From the NCBI GenBank assembly GCA_002440145.1, contig DJRS01000145.1:1750-6884 (forward strand): DNA of 5,135 bases. Direction: 5' to 3'. The position numbers were made by a program, and so were the translations under genes. This DNA comes from Verrucomicrobia bacterium UBA6354. GTDB taxonomy: Bacteria; Verrucomicrobiota; Kiritimatiellia; RFP12; UBA1067. Shown piece by piece: positions 1 to 5,135 of this stretch. Every line of letters begins with the position of its first letter. Position 1 is the first letter of the stretch. The notes beneath the pieces were generated by a model. The model ran no database searches. It had not been told where the DNA came from and worked only from the letters and a program-made list of their open reading frames with translations.

Positions 1-18
1 ATGAGAAAAAATTCTCAT
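1..18. repeat. Perfect 7-bp hairpin at the window edge
   Basis: ATGAGAA at 1-7 is the exact reverse complement of TTCTCAT at 12-18, with an AAAA loop between them. The stem is AT-rich and no clean T-run follows on the + strand, so it is not a convincing intrinsic terminator. It may belong to the end of an upstream gene outside the window. Confidence 0.4.
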
Positions 19-46
19 GGGCACGGGAACGGAGCGGTCGCAGATG

Positions 47-74
47 TGAAAACGACCGTTAGTTTGCGTTTTCA
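47..74. repeat. 8-bp inverted repeat (hairpin)
   Basis: TGAAAACG at 47-54 pairs perfectly with CGTTTTCA at 67-74 around a 12-base loop. A second possible stem, CGGTCG at 35-40 with CGACCG at 53-58, overlaps it, so the two folds exclude each other. No downstream gene is close enough to suggest attenuation. Function unknown. Confidence 0.4.
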
Positions 75-179
75 TCCGAAATCTGACGTAAACAGACAGA
101 TAGCGGCCAAAACCGGGGGCGAGGCGGCCCCCCCCCCTCCGTTTCACCCGCCGGGACCGCCCCAAACGGGGGCCAAACG

Positions 180-238
180 CGCCGGAACGAGGTGGCTGTC
201 TCGCCGGAACGGCAACCCGTCTCTCCGATGGCAACGTA
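180..238. repeat. Short imperfect tandem repeats
   Basis: The 10-mer CGCCGGAACG occurs at 180-189 and again at 202-211. Overlapping this, two adjacent units share the pattern GTCTC-n-CCG-(2 to 4 n)-GGCAAC, at 198-216 and 219-235. Translated on the minus strand these give a repeated Gly-Glu-Thr motif, but no gene is supported there. The repeats abut the left arm of the 22-bp inverted pair beginning at 245 and may form part of the same element. Confidence 0.45.
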
Positions 239-244
239 GAGTCT

Positions 245-424
245 AAACTCCGACGGGCGGCAGAAGGCTTCCCTGACGTTCCGCCCAAGGCTTCGCGCGC
301 CCCGCTCGCGGACATGACCGCGCAACCGTCTATTGAAATGGCTGTCCGCCTGTGTTTGGGGGCGGATCCTGCGGAGCTCTCAGGACGAAGCGTTAGCGTA
401 GTCTTTTGTCGCCCCTCGGAGTTT
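245..424. repeat. Inverted pair of a 22-bp element (245-266 and 403-424)
   Basis: The reverse complement of 245-266 matches 403-424 at 19 of 22 positions; the longest shared run is TCGGAGTTT, next to a GCCC core. Flanking sequence is not obviously shared, so the two look like separate copies of a short interspersed element in opposite orientations rather than arms of one simple hairpin. Between the arms lie two adjacent small hairpins (345-366 and 367-385) and a direct repeat AAGGCTTC at 264-271 and 287-294. Read in the appropriate strand, both copies translate to Phe-Cys-Arg-Pro-Ser-Glu-Phe, which is probably a by-product of the DNA repeat and not evidence of protein. Confidence 0.5.
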
Positions 425-659
425 GTCGACTGTGCAGGCTTGAAAATCCGCTATACGTTATCGTGGCAAATCGCGGGGGAGGGGGTCGTGCGCCGTCCCG
501 GGCAGGGACTGCCCCGTGGGTCCCGGATGTCCCGGGCGCCCCGGCTACTCTCCCGACCGCCGTCCCCCGTTATTCGTCCGACCCCGTCCGGGGCAGGAGA
601 CGGGGCTGGGGCGAGTCAGGAGGGCAATTTACCCCCGCGGAACCAACCGCCGACACCCC

Positions 660-751
660 CCCCCGCATGTGACAGGGGCTAACATGCGCATGTGACGGGA
701 CCTGACATGCGCATGTGAGGGGGTCTAACATGCGCATGTTTTTGGACCTCA
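660..751. repeat. Four-unit, 23-bp repeat array on palindrome ACATGCGCATGT
   Basis: The 12-bp perfect palindrome ACATGCGCATGT occurs at 682-693, 705-716 and 728-739, exactly 23 bp apart. A fourth, half-degraded unit lies one period to the left (660-682), keeping CGCATGTGA but with its left half replaced by C. The inter-palindrome segments alternate: units 1 and 3 end GGxxCTAA-like (679-682 and 725-728), while units 2 and 4 share GGACCT in the same phase (698-703 and 744-749). GGTC at 722-725 can pair with GACC at 699-702 or at 745-748, extending the hairpin around either the second or the third full palindrome. A T5 run follows the last palindrome. Possible roles are a multi-site operator or an interspersed intergenic repeat. 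A CRISPR is ruled out by the spacing. Confidence 0.75.
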
Positions 752-875
752 TGCGGCGACGTTTTTTCGGTGAACCTCCGTCTTGGGTCGATAAGTTGCA
801 GTTTTGACGCGTTTGGCGGGAGGAATGGCCAATCAGCGCAAATGTTAGCCGAGGTGAATTCCAAGCCGCATGAGG
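747..875. repeat. 11-bp perfect inverted repeat enclosing 107 bp
   Basis: CCTCATGCGGC at 747-757 is the exact reverse complement of GCCGCATGAGG at 865-875. The left arm begins within the last unit of the palindrome array. The enclosed 107 bp contains a T6 run (762-767) and no credible gene. The arms could close a long stem in RNA, or be terminal repeats of a very small mobile or interspersed element. I saw no clear flanking target duplication and no internal transposase. Confidence 0.45.
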
Positions 876-937
876 GGGGTGTGTTCGGAGGCTGAAAACA
901 GACTATTCGGGTAGGTGGAAAAGCATTTGTTTTTGCC

Positions 938-960
938 CTGCTCCGCCGCCTCCGGGGCAG
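938..960 (+). repeat. GC-rich hairpin, weak terminator candidate
   Basis: CTGCTCC at 938-944 pairs with GGGGCAG at 954-960 (7 bp, one G-T pair) around a 9-base loop. The following sequence begins TTCCTT, which is a poor U-tract, so termination here is only a possibility. Confidence 0.25.
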
Positions 961-1214
961 TTCCTTGTCGCCCGCGCGGGGTTTCGGCCGTGTGGCGGTG
1001 CAGAATTGGAAGGCACAATGCAAGCGCGGCGAGACGCTTTGCCGAAGGTCTTTCCGAGTCCTCTTGGCGGCAATCCGAACATTTTCTTGACGGCGCTCCT
1101 TTTTCGCTTCCGTTCTCCACCCCTCGGAACGGTCTGTCCCGGGTGTCTCACGACAGGGTACGCTTTTCGGTATTTTTCGCGCGCGGAAAGGGGGTGGAAG
1201 CGCCGTCTTGGATA

Positions 1215-1223
1215 TGGTATAAT
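1215..1223 (+). promoter_or_regulatory. Extended -10 promoter for the three-gene operon
   Basis: TATAAT at 1218-1223 is preceded by TG at 1215-1216, giving the full extended -10 pattern TGnTATAAT in an otherwise GC-rich stretch. The region 16-18 bp upstream (around 1194-1201, TGGAAG) is a poor -35, which fits an extended -10 promoter that does not need one. The expected transcription start is near 1230, leaving a leader of about 43 bases before the ATG at 1273. This makes the in-frame ATG at 1228-1230 an unlikely start, because it would lie at the very 5' end of the transcript. Promoter consensus across phyla is assumed, not shown. Confidence 0.7.
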
Positions 1224-1259
1224 AAACATGTGGCGAAACTCATCGGCACACGAAGAACT

Positions 1260-1263
1260 GGAG
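1260..1263 (+). promoter_or_regulatory. Ribosome binding site deciding the start at 1273
   Basis: GGAG at 1260-1263 lies nine bases before the ATG at 1273, within a purine-rich run that continues to the start codon. No comparable site precedes the upstream in-frame ATGs at 1006, 1018 or 1228. Confidence 0.6.
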
Positions 1264-1272
1264 ATAGGAAAG

Positions 1273-2616
1273 ATGACATACAAAGAAGCTGAACACCGAC
1301 TGAAAGCGTGCGGACAGGAGCAAGTTCTGCGCTACTGGAAGGCCCTTTCGGAGAAGCAGCGCAAAGCGCTTCTGGCGCAAATCGCGACAATCGACCCCGC
1401 GAGCGTCGTGCGGTGCCGGGCCGCGCTCGAGGCCGGCGTCGAGGCGGTGGACAATTCGAAGGGCAAGGCGCCGAAGGTGGACGTGCTGAAGGGCGCCGCG
1501 CTCAAGCGCGCCGTCGAGGCGGGCGAAAAGGAACTCGAGAACGGCCGCGTCGCCGCGCTCCTCGTGGCGGGCGGACAGGGCTCGCGGCTCGGATTCGACG
1601 GACCGAAGGGGTGTTATCCGATCGGTCCGCTGACGGACGCGCCGCTTTTCTACTACCATGCGCGCAAGATCCTGGCGCGCGAACTCCGCTACGAGACGAC
1701 GATTCCGTTCTACATCATGACGAGCGAGGCGAACAACGCCGCGACCATCCGGTGTTTCGAGGAGAACGACTACTTCGGGCTGAATCCGGACGATGTCTTC
1801 TTCTTCACCCAGGGCATGTGGCCGGGCATGACGAAGGACGGCGAGATCATCCTGGACGAACCCGGCCATATCTTCATGAGCCCGGACGGGCACGGCGGGC
1901 TGCTCGCCGCGCTGGACCGCTCGGGCGCCCTGGATGACATGAAGGAGCGCGGCGTCACGTCCGTCTTCTTCTTCCAGGTGGACAATCCCCTCGTGGAGAT
2001 AGCCGACCCCGCCTTCATCGGCTATCACGTGCTGAAGGACTCGGACTACTCCCTCAAGCTGTGCGCGAAGAGCGATCCGTTCGAGAAGGTGGGCATCCCG
2101 ATGAAGTTCGGGCCGGCCTATCGCATGGTGGAGTACTCCGAGATGACGGAGGAGCAGTGCCTGCGCAAGACGGCCAAGGGCGAGCTTTACTTCAAGTACG
2201 GGTCGCCGGCGATCCACGTCTTCGACCGCGATTTCCTGGCGCGCGAAGCGAAGGAGGCCATGCCGCTCCACCTCGCGTTCAAGAAAATCCCGTGCGTGAA
2301 CGGGAAGGGCAAGGTGGTCAAGCCGTCCGAGCCCAACGGCTACAAGTTCGAGAAGTTCATTTTCGACATCCTGCCGAAAGCGAAGACCGCGGCGTTCCTG
2401 GCGTTCGACCCGAAGGACGAATTCTCGCCCGTGAAGAACGCGGAAGGGAAGGATTCGCCCGATACGTGCCGCGCGGATATGCAGGACAAGTGGCGGCGCA
2501 TGCTGGCCGCGGCGGGCGTGTCCTGCGCGGCGGGCGTGCCGGTCGAAATCGACCCGGTCTACGCGCTGGACGCCGCGGACCTGGAGTCGCTGGGCCTTCT
2601 GCTCCTGGTCGACTAG
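1273..2616 (+). CDS. UAP1-type UDP-N-acetylhexosamine/UDP-sugar pyrophosphorylase (UDPGP family)
   Basis: This 447-residue cytoplasmic enzyme should transfer UMP from UTP to a sugar 1-phosphate, releasing pyrophosphate; UDP-N-acetylglucosamine, a cell-wall and glycan precursor, is the likeliest product. An N-terminal helical part (about 1-90) precedes the nucleotide-binding domain. The UTP-binding loop LVAGGQGSRLG (97-107) and PKG (111-113) match UAP1 rather than the UGP pattern. Further UAP1 landmarks follow in order: QGM-P-M with SPDGHGG (203-209), VDNPL (236-240), VEYSEM (286-291), NGYKFEKFIFD (355-365), FSPVKN (384-389, with the conserved catalytic-region Lys388) and DSPDTCR (394-400). 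Length is slightly below eukaryotic UAP1 (about 480-520), so the C-terminal part is compact. The ATG at 1273 is preferred over a longer frame from 1006, whose extra residues lie upstream of the promoter and look non-coding. Family assignment is firm. The exact sugar (GlcNAc-1-P, GalNAc-1-P or Glc-1-P) cannot be read from motifs. Confidence 0.9.
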   Translation: MTYKEAEHRLKACGQEQVLRYWKALSEKQRKALLAQIATIDPASVVRCRAALEAGVEAVDNSKGKAPKVDVLKGAALKRAVEAGEKELENGRVAALLVAGGQGSRLGFDGPKGCYPIGPLTDAPLFYYHARKILARELRYETTIPFYIMTSEANNAATIRCFEENDYFGLNPDDVFFFTQGMWPGMTKDGEIILDEPGHIFMSPDGHGGLLAALDRSGALDDMKERGVTSVFFFQVDNPLVEIADPAFIGYHVLKDSDYSLKLCAKSDPFEKVGIPMKFGPAYRMVEYSEMTEEQCLRKTAKGELYFKYGSPAIHVFDRDFLAREAKEAMPLHLAFKKIPCVNGKGKVVKPSEPNGYKFEKFIFDILPKAKTAAFLAFDPKDEFSPVKNAEGKDSPDTCRADMQDKWRRMLAAAGVSCAAGVPVEIDPVYALDAADLESLGLLLLVD

Positions 2617-4700
2617 TGGCGGACAGGCTTTTCAAGCTCGTCGCCCCGTTCAAGCCGACGGGGGACCAGCCGGAGGCCGTCGACAAACTGTTCGACGGTC
2701 TCTCGCGCGGCGACGACCGCCTCATCCTCCAGGGCGTGACGGGGAGCGGCAAGACGTTCACGCTCGCGAACCTCATCGCCCGGTGGAACCGTCCCACGCT
2801 CGTCCTGTCCCACAACAAGACGCTCGCCGCCCAGCTCTTCACGGAATTGAAGGAGTTTTTCCCCGAGAACTCCGTAAACTACTTCATCTCGTACTACGAC
2901 TACTACCAGCCCGAGGCGTACATTCCCCAGACGGATACCTACATCGAGAAGGACGCGGCGATCAACGAGGAGATCGAGCGCTACCGCCTGGCGGCCACGA
3001 ACGCCCTCATCGCGCGCAAGGACGTCATCGTGGTGGCGTCCGTCAGTTGCATCTACGGCCTGGGGGAGTCCACCGAATACCGCGATCTCGCCGTCAAGAT
3101 AAAGACCGGCGAGAACCTGTCGCGCGAGAAGCTCCTCCACAGGCTCGTCGAGGGGCAGTATGCGCGCAACGACTATGCGTTCGAGCCGGGGATCTTCCGC
3201 GTGCGCGGCGACGTGGTGGACATCTTCCCCGCCTACGAGACGGAAGCCCTGCGCGTGGAGTTCTTCGGCGACGAGGTGGACTCCATCCGCACGCTGGACC
3301 CGGTCAGCGGCAAAACGGGCGTGTCCATGCCCGCGGCGGTCGTGACGCCCGCCAAGCAGTTCGTCCTCGGCAAGGACAAGATGGAAGCCGCCTTCGGGCG
3401 CATCGAGGCCGAACTCGCCGACCGCCTCAAGTACTTCGCCGCGCACGGCAAGCTCCTGGAGGCGCAGCGTCTGCGCGAGCGGACCGAGTACGACATCGAA
3501 ATGATGCGCGAACTCGGATACTGCAACGGCATCGAGAACTATTCGCGTCCCCTGACGGGCCGCGCGCCGGGGAGCGCGCCCGAGTGCCTGCTGGACTACT
3601 TCCCGGACGATTTCCTGACGGTCATAGACGAAAGCCACGTGGCGATCCCCCAGATACGTGCGATGTACAACGGCGACCAGGCGCGCAAGCAGAAGCTCAT
3701 AGACTACGGCTTCCGCCTGCCCAGCGCGAAGGACAACCGTCCGCTCACGTTCGAGGAGTTCAACGCCAAGACGCGGCAGATCGTCTATTGTTCGGCGACC
3801 CCGGGCGACTACGAGTATTCGCAGGCGCAGGTCGTCGCCGAGCAGGTCATCCGGCCCACGGGCTTGCTGGACCCGGAAATCGAGATTCGCCCGCTGGCCA
3901 CCCAGATCGACGATCTCATCGGCGAAATCCGCAAGACCGCCGCCGCCGGCGACCGCGTCTTCGTGACGACGCTCACCAAGCGCAGCGCGGAAGACCTGAC
4001 GCACTATCTGCACGAGACGGGCATTCGCGTGGAGTATCTGCACAGCGGCATCGACGCGATCGAACGCGTGGAGATACTCCATCGCCTGCGCGCGGGCGAG
4101 TTCGACGTGCTCGTGGGCATCAACCTCCTGCGCGAAGGATTGGACCTGCCCGAAGTGGCGCTCGTCGCGATACTGGACGCGGACAAGGAGGGTTTCTTGC
4201 GTTCCACGACCTCGCTCGTGCAGACGGCGGGGCGCGCCGCGCGGCACGTCGGCGGACGCGTCATCCTCTACGCCGACCACGAGACGGACGCCATGCGCGA
4301 ACTTGTCCGCATAACGGACGGCCACCGCGCGAAGCAGATCGCCTACAACGAGGCGCACCATATCGTGCCGCGCAGCGTCAAACGCGCGCAATCCGAGACG
4401 AGTTACCTCTTCCGCGCCGGCGCGCGCAAGGGCGCTTCCGTTCCGGACCTGGCGCCCGGGACGGAATCTTCGCCCGAGGAGCTGATCGCCGAAATGACGC
4501 GCGAGATGCTCGAGGCGGCGGACAACCTGGAATTCGAGCGCGCCGCCTATCTGCGCGACCAAATAAAGGACTTGAAGAAGAGTGCGAAAAATGAAGGAAG
4601 TCATTCTGCAAAAGGGACGCGAAAGAAGCGTCCTCCGGCGCCATCCGTGGATATTCTCGGGGGCGATCGCAAAGGCGGACGAAAGCGCCGCGCCCGGTGA
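2616..4700 (+). CDS. uvrB: UvrABC system protein B (excision repair helicase-like subunit)
   Basis: UvrB receives damaged DNA from UvrA, verifies the lesion and recruits UvrC for incision. The 694-residue product is complete (E. coli UvrB has 673). Visible in order: FKPTGDQP (12-19), Walker A GVTGSGKT (40-47), the damage-probing beta-hairpin with Tyr93, Tyr94, Tyr96, Tyr97 and YIPQTDTYIEKD (102-113), Walker B DESH (338-341), helicase motifs in GINLLREGLDLPE and QTAGRAAR (536-543), and a C-terminal UVR domain (about 620-655) that normally contacts UvrC. Start: GTG at 2616 shares its G with the TAG stop of the preceding gene and gives a standard N terminus (VADRLFKLVAPF, read as Met); no strong Shine-Dalgarno is visible, so translation is probably coupled. 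Two departures from the common form: motif VI reads QTAGRAARH rather than QTIGRAARN, and a basic tail of about 36 residues follows the UVR domain, encoded where the next gene overlaps. Confidence 0.97.
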   Translation: MADRLFKLVAPFKPTGDQPEAVDKLFDGLSRGDDRLILQGVTGSGKTFTLANLIARWNRPTLVLSHNKTLAAQLFTELKEFFPENSVNYFISYYDYYQPEAYIPQTDTYIEKDAAINEEIERYRLAATNALIARKDVIVVASVSCIYGLGESTEYRDLAVKIKTGENLSREKLLHRLVEGQYARNDYAFEPGIFRVRGDVVDIFPAYETEALRVEFFGDEVDSIRTLDPVSGKTGVSMPAAVVTPAKQFVLGKDKMEAAFGRIEAELADRLKYFAAHGKLLEAQRLRERTEYDIEMMRELGYCNGIENYSRPLTGRAPGSAPECLLDYFPDDFLTVIDESHVAIPQIRAMYNGDQARKQKLIDYGFRLPSAKDNRPLTFEEFNAKTRQIVYCSATPGDYEYSQAQVVAEQVIRPTGLLDPEIEIRPLATQIDDLIGEIRKTAAAGDRVFVTTLTKRSAEDLTHYLHETGIRVEYLHSGIDAIERVEILHRLRAGEFDVLVGINLLREGLDLPEVALVAILDADKEGFLRSTTSLVQTAGRAARHVGGRVILYADHETDAMRELVRITDGHRAKQIAYNEAHHIVPRSVKRAQSETSYLFRAGARKGASVPDLAPGTESSPEELIAEMTREMLEAADNLEFERAAYLRDQIKDLKKSAKNEGSHSAKGTRKKRPPAPSVDILGGDRKGGRKRRAR

Positions 4701-5135
4701 GACCGTCTGCGTCAAGAACGCGAAGGGCGAGACGCTGGGCTGCGGCGCCTGGTCTCCCGTTTCGCAGATCCGTGTCCGCATGCTCGCGTTCGGCCCCGGC
4801 CCGGCGTTTTCCACCGCGGACCTCCTGGCGGAACGCCTGGGCGCGGCGCTGTCCCGCCGGACGATCCGTCCCTCCGGGGCGGTGCGGCTCGTCAACGCCG
4901 AGAACGACGGACTCCCGGGCGTCGTCGTGGACGCCTACGCCGGCCATCTCGTCTGCCAGCTGACGTCCGCCTGGTCGGAAGCCCGGAAAGCGCGGCTCGC
5001 CGCGGCGCTTCTCGCCAAGGTTCCTTCCGCGCAGGGCGTCTCCGTGCGCAACGACCTGGACGCCCGGCGCAAGGAGGGCTTGCCCGTCGAGCCGCGCTTC
5101 GAGACGGTGGCGGGAACGGAACCCCCGGAACGGAT
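4591..5135 (+). CDS. rlmI: RlmI-like class I SAM-dependent 23S rRNA m5C methyltransferase (partial)
   Basis: The frame stays open to the window edge, giving 181 codons of a protein that is normally about 390-400 residues. The N terminus resembles E. coli RlmI closely: KGRERSVLRRHPWIFSGAI (8-26) is the PUA-domain signature, followed by GAWSPVSQIRVRM (52-64) in place of GAYSPASQIRAR. Then comes the central domain with NAENDGLPGVVVD (102-114) and RNDLDARRKEGL (153-164). The S-adenosylmethionine-binding and catalytic domain lies beyond the window, so activity cannot be judged. E. coli RlmI methylates C1962 of 23S rRNA; the same target is inferred. The ATG at 4591 sits 110 bases inside uvrB in another frame, and the PUA homology starts almost at residue 1, so a downstream start would delete conserved residues. 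A purine-rich GAAGAAGAG (4574-4582) may serve as the ribosome binding site. Family relatives with other targets are possible. Confidence 0.9.
   Translation, partial: MKEVILQKGRERSVLRRHPWIFSGAIAKADESAAPGETVCVKNAKGETLGCGAWSPVSQIRVRMLAFGPGPAFSTADLLAERLGAALSRRTIRPSGAVRLVNAENDGLPGVVVDAYAGHLVCQLTSAWSEARKARLAAALLAKVPSAQGVSVRNDLDARRKEGLPVEPRFETVAGTEPPER

Larger units (their letters stand above)
1..1200. other. Long gene-free, repeat- and hairpin-rich intergenic region
   Basis: I see no credible protein gene here on either strand. The open frames present are short, rich in Pro/Arg/Gly, run through repeats and homopolymers, lack ribosome binding sites and match no family I recognise. No tRNA T-loop signature and no RNase P, tmRNA or SRP RNA core motif was found by eye. 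The region does hold many potential hairpins: 1-18 (7-bp stem, A4 loop), 47-54 with 67-74 (8 bp), 136-144 with 164-172 (9 bp including one G-T), 345-350 with 361-366, 367-371 with 381-385, 500-505 with 509-514, 582-588 with 599-605 (7 bp) and 938-944 with 954-960. It also holds a C10 tract (128-137) and a C9 tract (656-664). Gene-free stretches of this length are unusual beside such tightly packed genes. It could hold an unrecognised structured RNA or decayed sequence. Confidence 0.7.

Noticed and set aside
1..246. 81-residue open frame at the left edge
   Set aside because: It runs through the C10 tract and hairpins, is rich in Pro/Arg/Gly, has no visible upstream signal and matches no known family.
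660..751. CRISPR array
   Set aside because: The repeat core is 12 bp with about 11-bp linkers that alternate rather than being unique, far shorter than CRISPR spacers, and no cas gene is present.
733..767. Intrinsic terminator made of CGCATG/CATGCG with the T6 run at 762-767
   Set aside because: The stem is only 6 bp and the T-run starts six bases after it, so it does not fit a Rho-independent terminator well.
825..848. Seven-codon leader peptide (MANQRKC)
   Set aside because: GGGAGG is only one base from the ATG, too close for normal initiation, and no attenuator or nearby gene follows.
775..891. Inverted repeat CCTCCG (775-780) and CGGAGG (886-891)
   Set aside because: It is only 6 bp and crosses the 747-875 inverted repeat rather than nesting in it; chance is likely in GC-rich sequence.
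1006..1272. N-terminal extension of the UAP1-type gene from ATG 1006
   Set aside because: The extra residues lie upstream of the extended -10 promoter, have no family similarity and lack a ribosome binding site. The ATG at 1273 has one.
1240..2271. 343-residue open frame on the minus strand
   Set aside because: It is antisense to the UAP1-type gene and rich in Arg/Val/Leu from mirrored codons, with no recognisable domain.
2061..2615. Extension of uvrB upstream to 2061
   Set aside because: The frame stays open by composition only. UvrB homology starts at the GTG at 2616, and the upstream part is a shadow of the preceding gene.
2783..4594. 603-residue open frame on the plus strand
   Set aside because: It is an out-of-frame reading of uvrB, dominated by Arg/Gly/Ala/Pro, with no start signal.
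2613..4895. 760-residue open frame on the minus strand
   Set aside because: It lies antisense to uvrB, which is certain from its motifs. Long antisense frames are expected when third codon positions are mostly G/C, and the translation shows no family motif.

Overview
The window carries three genes in one direction (+), tightly packed between about 1273 and the right edge, preceded by roughly 1.27 kb with no credible gene. The coding part is GC-rich with strong G/C preference at third codon positions, which is why long open frames also appear antisense and in the wrong frame. The genes look bacterial: a Shine-Dalgarno-like site, overlapping start and stop codons, UvrB, and an RlmI-type methyltransferase. 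A eukaryote-like UAP1-family nucleotidyltransferase beside uvrB, together with high GC and a large repeat-filled intergenic region, is compatible with the PVC superphylum (for example Kiritimatiellota/Lentisphaerota) or a neighbouring lineage. That placement is an inference and is weakly held.

Layout. 1-1200: non-coding, very GC-rich in parts, full of hairpins, homopolymer C/G tracts and short repeats. The notable ones are a divergent inverted pair of a 22-bp element (245-266 and 403-424), an array of four 23-bp units built on the palindrome ACATGCGCATGT (660-751), and an 11-bp perfect inverted repeat (747-757 and 865-875). 1215-1223: an extended -10 promoter. 1273-2616: UAP1-type UDP-N-acetylhexosamine (or UDP-sugar) pyrophosphorylase. 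2616-4700: complete UvrB, starting with GTG that shares one base with the preceding TAG stop. 4591-5135: the first 181 codons of an RlmI-like 23S rRNA cytosine-5 methyltransferase, starting 110 bases inside uvrB and cut by the window edge.

How they work together. The overlaps imply a single co-transcribed, translationally coupled unit read from the promoter near 1220. The products belong to different processes: nucleotide-sugar activation for envelope or glycan synthesis, nucleotide excision repair, and rRNA modification. The operon therefore looks like a housekeeping cluster rather than one pathway. I see no defence system, CRISPR array, transposase, tRNA or rRNA. The least explained material is the repeat-rich upstream region, and the most unusual coding feature is the long uvrB/rlmI overlap, which encodes a basic UvrB tail.
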